A stretch of DNA of 64,000 nucleotides, taken from contig QANY01008582.1 in the NCBI GenBank assembly GCA_003255025.1, forward strand, positions 248,001-312,000, in the 5' to 3' direction. The notes beneath the pieces are model-generated. The model worked only from the letters and a program-made list of their open reading frames with translations. It did not search any database and was not told the origin of the DNA. A program made the position numbers and the translations under genes. The DNA comes from Datisca glomerata (lineage: Eukaryota > Streptophyta > Magnoliopsida > Cucurbitales > Datiscaceae). This document shows positions 22,609 through 33,086 of the stretch, in pieces; positions within the stretch are counted from its first letter, which is position 1, and every line of letters begins with the position of its first letter.

Positions 22609-25600
22609 CACTACAAAAAATGTGGCATCTCACAAGATTAAAATACAAGGTTCGCAATCACTTCTTTTTAAAAACTAAATACAACAAGTGATTTTGAAAT
22701 CAACTAAAATTTATTCCGGTTAAAAGTGAAAAAAATCGGGAGGCAAAATTAATAAAGACACGGACACGGACTTGGACTTAAGCGGGACTTTGATAAAAAA
22801 ATTGGAGACCCCTGACATTTCATTCTCGAGCTCTCTCAGTATTGTGGCTTGATTCTCTTGCTCCATTTTCAGATCAGAGAAGCTCAACTCGTTGCTCCAA
22901 AAATTGGAGACCCCTCGAGAGTATTGTGGCTCGATACCATTCTCTCTCAATCTCTCGTTCAAAGATAGAACAACTGGGGTTTCATTGATTTTCAAGTTTG
23001 GAGACCCCTCGACATTTCACTCTCTCTCGATTCTTCTCTCTCACTCTCTCATTCAAAGGCAAATTAGATTCTCGTAGCTTCCCCCTCTCAGACGACCTAG
23101 AGTTGCTTTCTGAGAGCGTATTTCTCCAACGTCGCCTCTCTCTCGTTCGAACACCACTCTTCGTTCTTTTTCAAAGTTTCCATTTGATTCAAGGTAATCG
23201 AGTATCAGAGAACCTAGGGTTTGTTCTCTCTCACCTCTCTTCTTTTCTTACCATCTCTCTTTATCACAAAATTCATGATCTCTCGATCTCATTCTTTCTC
23301 TCGCTTTCAAATTCTTGGGGTTGAGATGGTTAGGGTTCGTCGTACACGTGACTTTCACTGTGTTTGATCTTGTGCTTTTCTAACTATAGTTTCTGGATGG
23401 GCGAAATTGATGAGGGTTTGCGTTCGTGATTATGAGCATGTTTTGCGTTCGTGTATGTGAGTTCAAGCTAGATTTCCGTCATTCGAGCATGGGGTTCTAG
23501 AGTTGGTGAGTTTCTCTGTTCTCTTCCTCTGAGCTAGTCCTCATTGTCTTTGGAGATCACTGAATCTGAAAAGGGTCTAAGTAGTACTGTATGTTCTTCT
23601 TAAATGGCAGTCAACTGGATGGGAAAATTGTTGATTGTGGATGAAAACACGATTGACTGTAGAAGAGTTAGAATATAATTTAGACTCTTTTACTTCATCG
23701 ACATAAGAATAACTGAATAAACAACAATAGCTAAAGAGATTCATTAGTCAGATAATGGCATATGTTCACCCTGAAATTTGTTATCTTGCTATATCATCTG
23801 AGAAGCTCTAACGAGCTGATTTGCACTTCACTCGTTACATCAAGCTATTATCAAGTGCCAATTCTTCTTTAGATTGTATTTCCTTCATATCATATGTCTG
23901 AGGACTTTAGTATGTATCATTGGCATATAATTTCCAGATTAATTTGTTTGTCTATTCATGAAAGCATTTAAATTAATGTTGATTGATCAACACTTTTACT
24001 TAATAACAAATTAATGGATAATTATGCTCTTTTCTATTGAGTTGTTTTGATAGAAGTGAATCTAGGAGTTTCTGTAAAATCTCTTCAAAACACGGTGCAG
24101 ATATATATAGAGAAATGGGTAAACTCACAAAGTCAAAAAGAGGATAATTCATGCCAATCTTTTGTTCATGTACCTAAGGACAAGTAGGGTTTCTGACAGA
24201 TCTTGATGTAAGTTTTACTGTCCTATTTTTGATAATTTTATGTTTCTCAGTCTCCTAAATTTTTCTAACACAGTGTGTGCTCAGATAAATTTTTAGAAGA
24301 GTATTTGTTATCATTTTCTGCTTAGTTCTATGTCTCTCAATCCCTTTCTTCACAAAACTAAATTGATTTAAGTATCTCTGTTTACTTATATTTGGTTGGT
24401 CTTATTAGTTATAGCTATACCTCTAGCTGGATTATTTTTTACTCCTTTTTATATTAATTTCTAATTAATTTAAGAGGTTGCAGGGTTTTTGTACTTGCAC
24501 AGAGAAATGAGGAGAGAAGATTGAGGTTGCTGGTATTTTTAAGGAGCAAATCTCGAGTTTAACTTGAATGATCATCTTAGTTTTCATTATTTTGGAAATT
24601 AAACTACTAGGCAACATATAGACCAGTTCAAATTGTTACATGGATCTCAAATCATATGACAGTGTAATGGTCTGTTCTGAAAGTTGAAAGTTCAAGTTGT
24701 GAAGTTTAATGGTTAAGTTATTTAAGTGACAAGTATAAAGAAAGGTTGTAATTCATTTTCTAATTTCTTGGGGATCACTCACACATGATTAAACATCATT
24801 TCTGATATATACATAAATTAGTTCTCCGATTTTCTAATGCTGTTTTTGCTTGAGTAGTAGTTATGGTTACTATATGTTGTCAGGCCATAATTTTGATTGT
24901 CTCTAGAGTTTGGACACATTAATTTCTAAGAAAATGTAAGTATATTCACCAAAGGTTTAGTAACTATAATGGCTGCGGCTTAATATCTGCTACTCTTAAT
25001 GAACTTGGCACCGACCAAAATTTTTAGAACTCTTAGTTTTAACAGTGATTTAGTGCCTTGATGTTCATAGTTGTATGGCGATAGTATTTTTTGTTATAGG
25101 AAAAATCAGCTTAATTTCGCATAAAGGAGTTGAAGTATGTTCTCACTCAATGTTGGTATTTGTATGACGGCAGGTACATGCATCTTTATCTTTAGTTAGT
25201 TTTAAGTTGGACTATTCATGTATAGGGACCTTTCAGTATATTGAATTTAGTTTTATGGAAAGTTTCATCCTCTAGTATTTATCATCATCATGTCTAAAAA
25301 TTCAGCATGCATTTATACATAATTTTTAATGTGTTAATTTAGTTCAATGTTGTAACTTAGTTCTCTTTATAATGCATGACCTAAAATGATTTGAGGTTAT
25401 TGAACATGGACGTCCAACGCTTGAAGAACTAAACTTTGGGCTTTATATGATATTTTAGTGAACTATTGGGGTAATTATGTAGTATTTTGTGAAATATTTA
25501 GATGTTTTTAGCTTTTTAGAATAAATGATGATTAGACTTAGTGATGATACTTTTGGATATTTTTTACTTTCGTATTGTACTTTTGTGTAAGTGAAATAAA

Positions 25601-25993
25601 ATATTAATGTTATTAAGAGTTTCATTGATGTTATTATATAATTTTCATTGTATTAAATATGTATGTAAATTAGGTACATGTAAATTGACTATAAAAAATA
25701 GCATTTATAAAATGTCACTAAAAGTATTAGAAACCATAGTTAATTCACAAGTATTAAAAATACATGTTGAATACATTCAACAGAGGTCCGAAAACCCTAT
25801 TAAATAACATTCTACATGAGTCGAGAAACCCTGTAAAAAGTGAGAGACCACAAAGTTCTTCTCATGAGGCATTGCGCCTTGCGAAAAATGTAGACTTTTA
25901 ATATGAAAGGTTATCACATGCGCTGCGAGAACCATGCAGATTACTTTTCACAGGCTTTTCTTCCTCTTATAGAATGTCATATTCCTTGTAGTG
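22609..25993. mobile_element. Non-autonomous CACTA element, 3385 bp, nested in the protease pseudogene
   Basis: The left end is CACTACAAAAAATGTGGC and the right end is ATTCCTTGTAGTG; the outer bases CACTACAA and TTGTAGTG are inverted repeats. The 3-bp target duplication TAT flanks both ends (22606-22608 and 25994-25996). Near the ends, GGTTCGCA on the left and TGCGAGAACC on the right may be subterminal motifs. No CACTA transposase (TNPD) or TNPA gene is visible. Inside is a pyrimidine-rich stretch with a repeated 'ttggagacccctcga' (22800-23300), then about 2.5 kb of T-rich, intron-like DNA without genes. Confidence 0.85.
22799..23330. repeat. CT-rich internal repeats in the first CACTA element
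   Basis: The phrase 'ttggagacccctcga' or close variants occurs three times (about 22801, 22904 and 22998) with 'tattgtggctcgat' and 'ctctctc' blocks in between. It looks like a 5' leader that has been duplicated. No protein is supported in any frame. Confidence 0.6.
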
Positions 25994-27040
25994 TATATGT
26001 GAAAGTAATATAAATTAACTTGTCAACATAATCCACCAACATATCATTTGAAAAAACTTCTTTTTGAAGATTCTCAACCGGTACTATCGTGGTCGGTCAT
26101 CACTTGAGAATCCTTAACACCTTAGTCAAAATCTAGTTACCATACAAACTACCCACCAAGAGGATAGTTTCTAATACTCATGCCTATTTAAACAAAAGAG
26201 AGAAATTCCGTATTTAGCACATAGATAATCCAATGCATCACTACCTGGAAGGCAAATGGACATTCATTGAGTGAATATCCATGAACAACAACGAGGGATT
26301 TATGTATTTTTTTTTGTTTTTTTTCTTGACCTTTAAGAAAAAAAATAACATTTGTATTCTTGACAGCTAATAATGATTTTATTGTTTTGGAGAAAGAGCG
26401 CTCTCCCCACATATATTGGTTGAATGTTTCAAGGTCATCAACCAAAACCATCATTATCTTCTCAATTAGGGTACGGTTCTCATTCCTTAACAGAAAATGC
26501 TCTAGCAAATAAATTAGAGCCACATTGGCAGCGTCAGAATCTGCCTTATATTCACTGTTTTTAAACTTCTCCTCCAAATCAGCCATGGTTATTCCTTGGG
26601 CTTTCGAAAAGTACAAATCAGAGAGTCTGTTAGGGCCATAAATCTTCTCATCATCCTGGGCTTCACCGAACTTCAGTCCGATCATCAATGAGAACTCCTT
26701 CTTGGAGAATCACAACGGTTCCTCATTGCTAAGAAACCAGATTTCCTCATCATATGGAGTGCCATTAACATATTCGGTCTCCATAGCCAGCACCTGGTGG
26801 CAGACAGTTACTCAAAACTTCATGGCTGGGAGATCAAGGAGATGGCCAAAACATGTCTCCTTAAATAGGGAGAGTTGGGGTGTTGTTAGCTTAATCTTGA
26901 TAACCTATATGCAATGGGTATTGCACTTTTCATTGACTCTTGCTTTTGGAATTCTGTTAACATCATGGACGTATCTTAGTTGCATCTTTGATGAAGCCAT
27001 AGCCTATAGAAAATTCAAAGCGAATATAAGATAAAAAAAT

Positions 27041-27306
27041 GTACACGATGTTCGTCTGGACTACACGAGGGGTACACGATCCTGATGTAGTCCTCGTGTA
27101 GACTACACGAGCTTTACACAACCCTGGTGTAGTCCTCGTGTAGGCTACACGATCCTGGTGTAGTCCTCATGTAACTACATGAGGCTTACACGATCATCGT
27201 GTAGACTACACGAAAGGGACACATATATCGTGTAACCATCATGTAGTGTACGTGAGATTCACACTATTCTTGTGTACACTACATGATGGTTACACGATAA
27301 GTGTGT
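27041..27306. repeat. Palindromic minisatellite, cluster 4
   Basis: Units of 42 bases, such as 'tacacgaggggtacacgatc' followed by 'ctgatgtagtcctcgtgtag' and 'ac'. The arms TACACGAGG/CCTCGTGTA are perfect 9-base inverted repeats in the first unit. On the minus strand it lies just upstream of the AG acceptor at about 27001, thus in the 5' part or first intron of the DUF1985-Ulp1 gene. Confidence 0.88.
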
Positions 27307-27309
27307 ACC

Positions 27310-28175
27310 CAGAAAATAGATAACCACCAAAACCAGCCTCATTGACCCAAAAAAATACTTAAAAACCAAGAAGAAGAAAAAACACTCAAAAGGACTCTAA
27401 ACCATTTAATTACATAGATTACATGCGGGTTTCTTTAGTCTGAGGGTAGTTTTGGAATAAATGTGGTCACGAGCGCAATACATGAACATCTTACAGTGTT
27501 TACATCGATTTTTGGATGAATGAATTTTATATGATAGACAGAGAAAGTTTATGTACCATTAACAAAAAAAATAAAATTTGAGAGTAAATGATATTAAGTA
27601 AAAGCAGAAATGATCTTATGATATTAACCTTTTTAATAATTACATAAAATCACTCTCGTTTTCTTAGTAACTTAAAGGTAAAAGATGCTTTCTAATCAAA
27701 ATAGCACCAATTTTTTCATCAAAGCATTTTAAATTCAGTCAAAAAGAAAAGAAAAGAGAATGTTTTAAACATATGGAAGAAAATAAGTATAAAGAAATAA
27801 AATTGAGAATATTACAAGTAATGATCTATTAGTGTAATCACTACCATATTAAAAATAATGATGAGTTGATAAACTTTTTTTTACCATTTCAAGTGTATGG
27901 GTTTCAGATTTACAATTTCACACTTCATTAAGACGTTTTCACTTGTACACATTTCAAGTGGAAATAAAGTTTTTTTTACTTACACTTGAATTTTCCAAAA
28001 AGAGATGAATAGGTAAATGACGTATAATTTTACCGCTCCTGTGCTGGTTACAATTTTTATTTTATGTGAAAAGAAATTATACAATTTTTATTTATTGTCG
28101 TATATAATGATAGTAGAAAGGTTGTGACTTGCTTTCACTCAGTCCGAAAAGAGATGAATTGATCAAACCATGCAC
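27310..28175. other. Intergenic DNA right of the Mutator-like element
   Basis: AT-rich. The right end of the Mutator-like element must lie near its start, but no terminal inverted repeat was found. No gene is recognised. Confidence 0.4.
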
Positions 28176-28180
28176 TATTT

Positions 28181-28638
28181 AGAGGTGTGCATGGTCAGTT
28201 CGGTCTAGAATTAGATGAAATCAAAATTCATCTCTAATTATATGCATATAAACTGAACTGATTGGACAACAAAACAGTTGATCGGTTCGTCTGATTTTAC
28301 GGCCATAATTTTTTTTATTTTTTAAGAGGTCGGCCAATGAATTTAATTATAAATGTTTCAAAAGAAGAGATAAGAGAAATACAAAAAGATGGGAGAAAAA
28401 TGTAAAAAGAGAGAAATGTGAGAAATAAAAAATGAGAAAAATATGAGAAAATAAATATGATTTATGTAAAGTAGAATAAACTTTCGGCCCAAGATGTAGA
28501 ATTTTTTTTAACCAAACCGAAAATTTAATATTTTTTAAATCCAAAATCGAATTAATCATAATTAACTAAAGAATTAAACAAACTTATCATGTTGAATCCA
28601 AATCGATTTTATAGTTTGAACGGTTTTTACACACCTCG
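28181..28638. mobile_element. Small inverted-repeat element (MITE-like), 458 bp
   Basis: The sequence starts agaGGTGTGCATGG and ends TTTTTACACACCTCG, so GAGGTGTG and CACACCTC form short terminal inverted repeats. TATTT occurs directly outside both ends (28176-28180 and 28639-28643), fitting a 5-bp target duplication. Inside are 'cagttcggtc' and 'accaaaccga' motifs, also met at about 49.5 kb and 6.1-6.4 kb. No coding capacity. It ends about 160 bases before the SOUL gene start, so it may form part of that promoter. Confidence 0.6.
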
Positions 28639-28799
28639 TATTTGCCTAGTTTATCAAATCTTTTATCATCCTCTCATGCATCATCCAAAACGATTCGGTA
28701 TTTTTTGTTAACCAATTTATGTGGACGTAACTCATTCATTCTCTCAAACTACAAAAGCTACGACCCATCAGGCAAAATCAATCACACCATACATCAGCC

Positions 28800-31206
28800 A
28801 TGGCTATCTTCAACTTGCTGAAGCTCTCACTTCTCCTCAGTCTCTTCTCAAATTCCAACATCCGTCTCTGGTCAGAAACCCCAAAAGAATTAGCAATCTT
28901 TCCGCCAACTTGCAATCGAATCGAGTGTCCGAGTTTCGACGTAATTGACTCCGGCGATGGCTTTGAAATTCGTCGCTATAACTCCCCTGTGTGGATATCG
29001 ACCGACCCTATTGAGGATATTTCTCTCGTTGGAGCTACCAGAGCTGGGTTCTTGCAGTAAGATTTTTCTTTCATTTATCATTTTCTTAGTTTGTGTTTGC
29101 AATTTTGGTTTATTTATTGCTTTTTGAAAAGGATGAAGGTAACTGTGAAATTGAATGACTCTGTGGCTGCGGCTGTTAGGTTTTTTCTTTCAATTTTTAA
29201 CTTCTAAAGGGCCAAAAGCTCCTTATGAGCTTATGCGTAGTGAGCAGGATGTTTGAGCTTCTTGGAATTACAAACTACAAATCTTAAGAAACAGTCTATC
29301 TTTTTGCATTAATTTAACATTTGTTCTAATTGTCAATTTACTCAAACGTAATAGGTAGGACAATTCTATCTGTTATTCTAATGAAGGTCATTTTTGTTAC
29401 TTTGTATTATAGACTATGGTTATGTTGGTAAATATTTTCAGCATTCCTCCAGTGTGGAATATTCAATACTCGTTTGTTTACTCATGTGCATATTTTCAAA
29501 TTCCAAGCATTCATTTATTCTATGTCCTCAAAGATTAATGACAATGATGATACAAAAAAGTACTGAATATTTTCTCGTTAAGTTAAAGGCTACAATGCTT
29601 GGGTTAGACTATCTATGCCCATGATGATACACAGTTGAATGAGCATATAATTTTTAGTTGTTAATGTCCATATGAATATGGATACATTTGGTTCATTAAC
29701 TTTTCATGCTATAGTACTGAAAGTGCATTGATAATGCATATTTTGGGCAATTAGATAATCTCTCATCAGTAGTGATTCAATGGTCTGATTTTATTATGGC
29801 ATCAGTAGACATTTCATAATATTGTCCAAAGAAAGCTAATATTTGTTTACCAATATAGAATCCTCAAATATGGAAATTGTAATCCTATTGCTTCTTCAAG
29901 AACATGTGAAATTCATATTGCTTTCTCTTGGAATGTTGCCTCACATCGACCGACTTTGCCCCTCCTGTGTTAGTTAAAAACTCTTAACACCTAGATTTTA
30001 AGGAGTAAAACGGAGTTGGCTTTTCAACTCTTGTCATCGTTCTAGCATTAGGATTTCTAATTTAGTATGAGCTGAGTAAATTACTAATGGAGTGCTTCAT
30101 GGAAGGTTAAATAGAGTGTTCTTAATTCTTATTCCTTACTGGTAGATAGATGGTTTTTTTTTCGTTCTTTCCTTTTTGCTTCTTTATCTTGTATTGGCTA
30201 ACTATGAAGGCCAACAATGATGACCTGTTTATGAGCAATCCATCATTCTCCTCTAAGGGAGATTTTAGTAAATAACCAAATATAGGAAAGCAGTCCATCA
30301 CTCCTCTCTCAGCCTATCTACCTCTACATAGTTGAGAAATGGCATATAGCATTGCCCAACACGATTAGAAAACGGATCCCCTCATGTTTGGGAATCCAAC
30401 GAGGGGATCTGTTAGTCAGATCCGGGCCGTCCGCTCAGATCTGAACGGCCCAGATCTGACATGGCAGTATGCGAAAAAAACTGCTCTTTTTTGTTTTCTT
30501 TTGCATGTTGCTTTTGGTCTTGTTGCAACAAATCGCCTCTTGTTCACCCCAACAGGAGGCGATCCGCTTCCACACTGTTATAAGTTGACAGTAAATACAG
30601 TTTTGTCTCATATCAAATAAAGATAATATAAAAATAAAGATAAAGTTAAACTCGTGACTTATAAATTGATTATGCGTCGTGGGTTGCCAAGTCATAGTGG
30701 TGCTATATAGATGAATCTCCTAACCAGTTTATTGATAATGGATATGTAGAGTTTAAAATTGTTGTGCTTTTTGTTTCAACAGGCTGTTTGATTACATTCA
30801 AGGTAACAACAAATACAAAGAAAAGATAGAAATGACTGGTCCAGTTATAACCCAAGTCTCCCCAAGTGATGGACCCTTTTGTGAATCCTCATTTGTAGTA
30901 AGTTTCTATGTACCCAAAAAGAACCAACCTGACCCAGCACCAGCTCAAGGCCTCCATGTCCAAAGGTGGTCACCAACTTATGTTGCAGTTAGACAATTCA
31001 GTGGTTTTGTTGCTGATGCTGATGTTGGGGTTGAAGCCGCTGCCCTGGAAGCTAGTCTGGCCGGCACTGCTTGGTCTGCTGCCGTCGATAAAAGCCATGG
31101 AGGAGTTGATAACGCTTCTGGTTATACCGTGGCGCAGTATAATTCTCCGTTTGAGTTTAATAACAGGGTGAATGAGATATGGTTCTTGTTTGATATTGCA
31201 AAATGA
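28800..31206 (+). CDS. SOUL family heme-binding protein
   Basis: Two exons, 28800-29056 and 30783-31206 (TGA), with a 1726-base intron (GTAAGA..ACAG) splitting a Gln codon; product 226 aa. Residues 1-19 (MAIFNLLKLSLLLSLFSNS) look like a signal peptide or membrane anchor. The SOUL domain follows: PSFDVIDSGDGFEIRRYNSP, FDYIQGNNKYKEKIEMTGPV, FVVSFYVPKKNQPDPAPAQG, YVAVRQFSGFVADADVGVEA and the C-terminal YTVAQYNSPFEFNNRVNEIW. This matches plant heme-binding protein 2-like proteins, which bind heme and other tetrapyrroles; the exact cellular role is unsettled, and secretion is an inference from the N terminus. The gene is intact. The nearest ATG in frame with the domain is the chosen start, placed in a cc-ATG-GC context. 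Confidence 0.93.
30374..30563. other. Three GC-rich hairpins in the SOUL intron
   Basis: Within 190 bases of the intron are three inverted repeats: GATCCCCTC/GAGGGGATC (30375-30383 and 30401-30409), CAGATCcGGGCCGT/ACGGCCCaGATCTG (30417-30430 and 30445-30458, one mismatch pair), and ATCGCCTC/GAGGCGAT (30532-30539 and 30556-30563). The GC content is far above the neighbourhood, so this is probably an inserted element or structured RNA segment. No coding signal. Confidence 0.7.
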
Positions 31207-32100
31207 GAGATCAGAGAGAGAAGAAGGTAAGTTTAAAGGATGAGTCGAAATTATGGAACTTGACACTTTTGTAACTTCAAATCTTGTACTTTGACTTATA
31301 TGACTACATTTTGATGATCTATTAAGTATAGAAAATTATGATCTTGGTAATTGAACTGTAAATTCTATCAAGGAATTGTGTGAGGATGATGTAATTTGTT
31401 TAACTTAGTTAACCCATATAAATTTATTTACACTATTATCTTTATTTTTTTAAAATTAAAATATGCAAATATTCTACTAATACATCCGCCAAAGGGTATT
31501 GTCCTTATGGTTGTCACTCACAGTTGCCCCATCGCACCTAATTCGTGACTAAAATCTAGACAATATTGCTAGAAAGAAGAGTATATAGTTACATTTTGTA
31601 CAACATTTATACTTTGCATAGTAGTTAAGAGTTTATGTACATATTCCCTCTATCTCCTAATTCGTGTGCTGAGTTCAGTTTATATATGTGTTGAATTGAT
31701 AAAAATTTTCAAAAATAGAAACCAAATGAAGACCATATTTTTCTGATTTCAAATTGTCAAAATAGAGCGGTTTTTTTTAAGTTTTTTTAAAAGGGTGTTT
31801 TGCCTAACAAATATTCAACAACATGATAATAATAACTTGGACAACATCTAATCCTAAAATAAAATCAATACAACTACAATCTCAGTCCTTATCAAAAACC
31901 CACCACGAATATTTCATTTTCAATCAATTCTATCATTTAATAATATTATTTCCAATGAAATTAAATCTTTTTTAGATGAACATGAACTGTGGAATTAGTA
32001 ATTGAAACGATTTTTTACTTTTAATTACAAAAAGTCAGTGATACATTATTCTGATCTAGGAAGTGTACATAAACTTTTACCAAAGAGGAGGCTTTCACAA
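31207..32100. other. SOUL gene 3' flank and intergenic DNA
   Basis: The first about 150 bases are probably 3' UTR. The rest is AT-rich with no gene or element recognised. Confidence 0.5.
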
Positions 32101-32115
32101 ATCACAACCCTATCA

Positions 32116-32119
<4 letters not shown>

Positions 32120-32169
<50 letters not shown>

Positions 32170-32190
32170 NNNCCCCCCCCCCCCCCCCCC
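32120..32190. repeat. (CT)n, three unknown bases, then 18 C
   Basis: About 24 CT dinucleotides run to 32169, followed by NNN at 32170-32172 and a run of 18 C at 32173-32190. The Ns mark an assembly gap, so the true length and the C run are doubtful. Confidence 0.95.
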
Positions 32191-32229
32191 TAAGATTTGG
32201 AGGCATTGAGGCTAGTATACTTCTAATAC

Positions 32230-32764
32230 CCCCTTTAAGATAAATGGGGTGGAAGTCACATGATGTTTGTCCCGTTCAAATATGCAAACATAAGTCTTCT
32301 CAGGGGATTGGTATACAAATATGCAACTTGATCATTAGAAGGCACATACCTAATATCAAGTTAATTTATAAGAACCTTATGCAGCATAAAATGCACATTA
32401 AACTCAATGTACTTCGTCCTAACATGTGTAACAACGTTAGCCACCATTGAAGTAGACCACATATTATCACACTAAAAATGAGTGGAGAAATAACTATATC
32501 TAACTCATGTAACCAATATTATATTGACAAATAGTTTTAAAAAGAAAATATCCACAAAACCTCTACAATAGTTTGGGTCAAAGCACGATATCGTGAAGCT
32601 TTGTGCTTGATTGTGCTATAACATGATGCTTTGTAGTGGACCAAGAGATCAGACTTCAGGAAAGCTACTGGTGGATCATCTATCATCAGGACAACTAGCT
32701 TAATCAGCATCACGAAACCTTTCAATTTAAAACTGATATATTGGCTTAATCCCAATTCCTTCAT
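32230..32764 (-). pseudogene. Ty1-copia RNase H remnant, minus strand
   Basis: On the minus strand fragments of copia RNase H are visible: LVVLMIDDPPVAFLKS, SRYRALTQTIVEVLWIFS (the tail of the RNase H core) and, in shifted frames, blocks equivalent to RTKYIELNVHF and DIRYVPSNDQVA. A purine run 'ttaaagggggta' at about 32237-32248 (minus) may be the polypurine tract. Stops and frameshifts throughout. A shorter copy of its first part exists at 35355-35465. Confidence 0.65.
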
Positions 32765-32799
32765 ACAATGAGCCTTTAAGACAATAAAGTAATCTTACA

Positions 32800-33059
32800 G
32801 GCCTGCCGATGTATAGAAGTTGATAGATAATAGCGTACTCTACCATTCAGCCTTGTAATAGTTAGTTTAAGTTAGATACGAGTTAGTTCACTAACTACCT
32901 ATAAGTTGAGACGACTTCATATCAGTGAGGACTATTATATATGTGTTTGTAATTATGTAATCTTTGATTAATGAAATCATTGAGTTTTCTTCGTCTCTCT
33001 CTCTCTCTCTCTCCCTCTCTCCCCCTCTCTCTATCTTCATTGTTTCTTCATTTTCTTAA
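32800..33059 (+). repeat. Probable copia 5' LTR remnant
   Basis: The sequence has the character of a copia LTR: a 'tatatatgtg' stretch, then 'aatctttgattaatgaaatc', and a CT-rich tail. It ends directly before the primer-binding site at 33060. The outer boundary is not certain and no second LTR was found. Confidence 0.5.
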
Positions 33060-33071
33060 TGGTATCAAAGC
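33060..33071 (+). other. Primer-binding site (tRNA-Met type)
   Basis: TGGTATCAAAGC matches the usual plant copia primer-binding site TGGTATCAGAGC with one difference. It follows the LTR-like block and precedes the gag remnant. Confidence 0.75.
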
Positions 33072-33086
33072 AATCTTTGAAGACAC

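Larger units (their letters stand above)
20913..27000 (-). pseudogene. DUF1985-Ulp1 (C48) protease gene of the Mutator-like element, broken
   Basis: Read on the minus strand. A segment just after an AG at 27001 (MASSKMQLRYVHDVNR) leads to the DUF1985 domain at about 26930-26188: LTTPQLSLFKETCFGHLLDL, ETEYVNGTPYDEEIWFL, SDAANVALIYLLEHFLL, LVDDLETFNQYMWGERSFSK. A CACTA element then intervenes. It resumes at about 22254 with VDTSSVTLPVEEEVNEEEE, a coiled stretch (VSKCLIGMDQKITSMDKKIL) and a very acidic Glu/Lys run to about 21800. The Ulp1 domain follows: a catalytic His in a QSH context followed by a stop where Trp is expected (about 21370), LDLNGQSIRIYNSMNTPYQ, and after an intron FDCGAFTLKFVEALAYVKN with the catalytic Cys. 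Stops and shifts make it nonfunctional. In KI-MULEs the intact relative is a SUMO-protease-like Cys protease of unclear role in the element. Confidence 0.82.
17000..27310. mobile_element. Composite Mutator-like element (mudrA plus DUF1985-Ulp1)
   Basis: The interval holds a broken mudrA-type transposase gene on the plus strand (about 17456-20170) and a broken DUF1985-Ulp1 protease gene on the minus strand (27000-20913), meeting tail to tail. This pairing of a mudrA gene with an Ulp1-like protease gene is the known layout of KI-MULEs in plants. Four clusters of one 42-bp minisatellite lie inside, and a complete CACTA element (22609-25993) is nested in the protease gene. I could not find long terminal inverted repeats or a 9-bp target duplication, so the ends are approximate. 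Both genes carry stops, so the copy is dead. Confidence 0.75.

Noticed and set aside
26702..27034. Plus-strand open frame of 110 codons
   Set aside because: The minus strand of the same bases encodes recognisable DUF1985 blocks (QLSLFKETCFGHLLDL), so this is a shadow frame.
17060..27600. Terminal inverted repeats for the Mutator-like element
   Set aside because: I compared the left flank (17.05-17.45 kb) with the reverse complement of 27.3-27.6 kb by eye and saw no convincing match, so none is reported.
30384..30620. Plus-strand open frame in the SOUL intron
   Set aside because: It covers the hairpin cluster, lacks homology and joins neither exon in frame with a known family.
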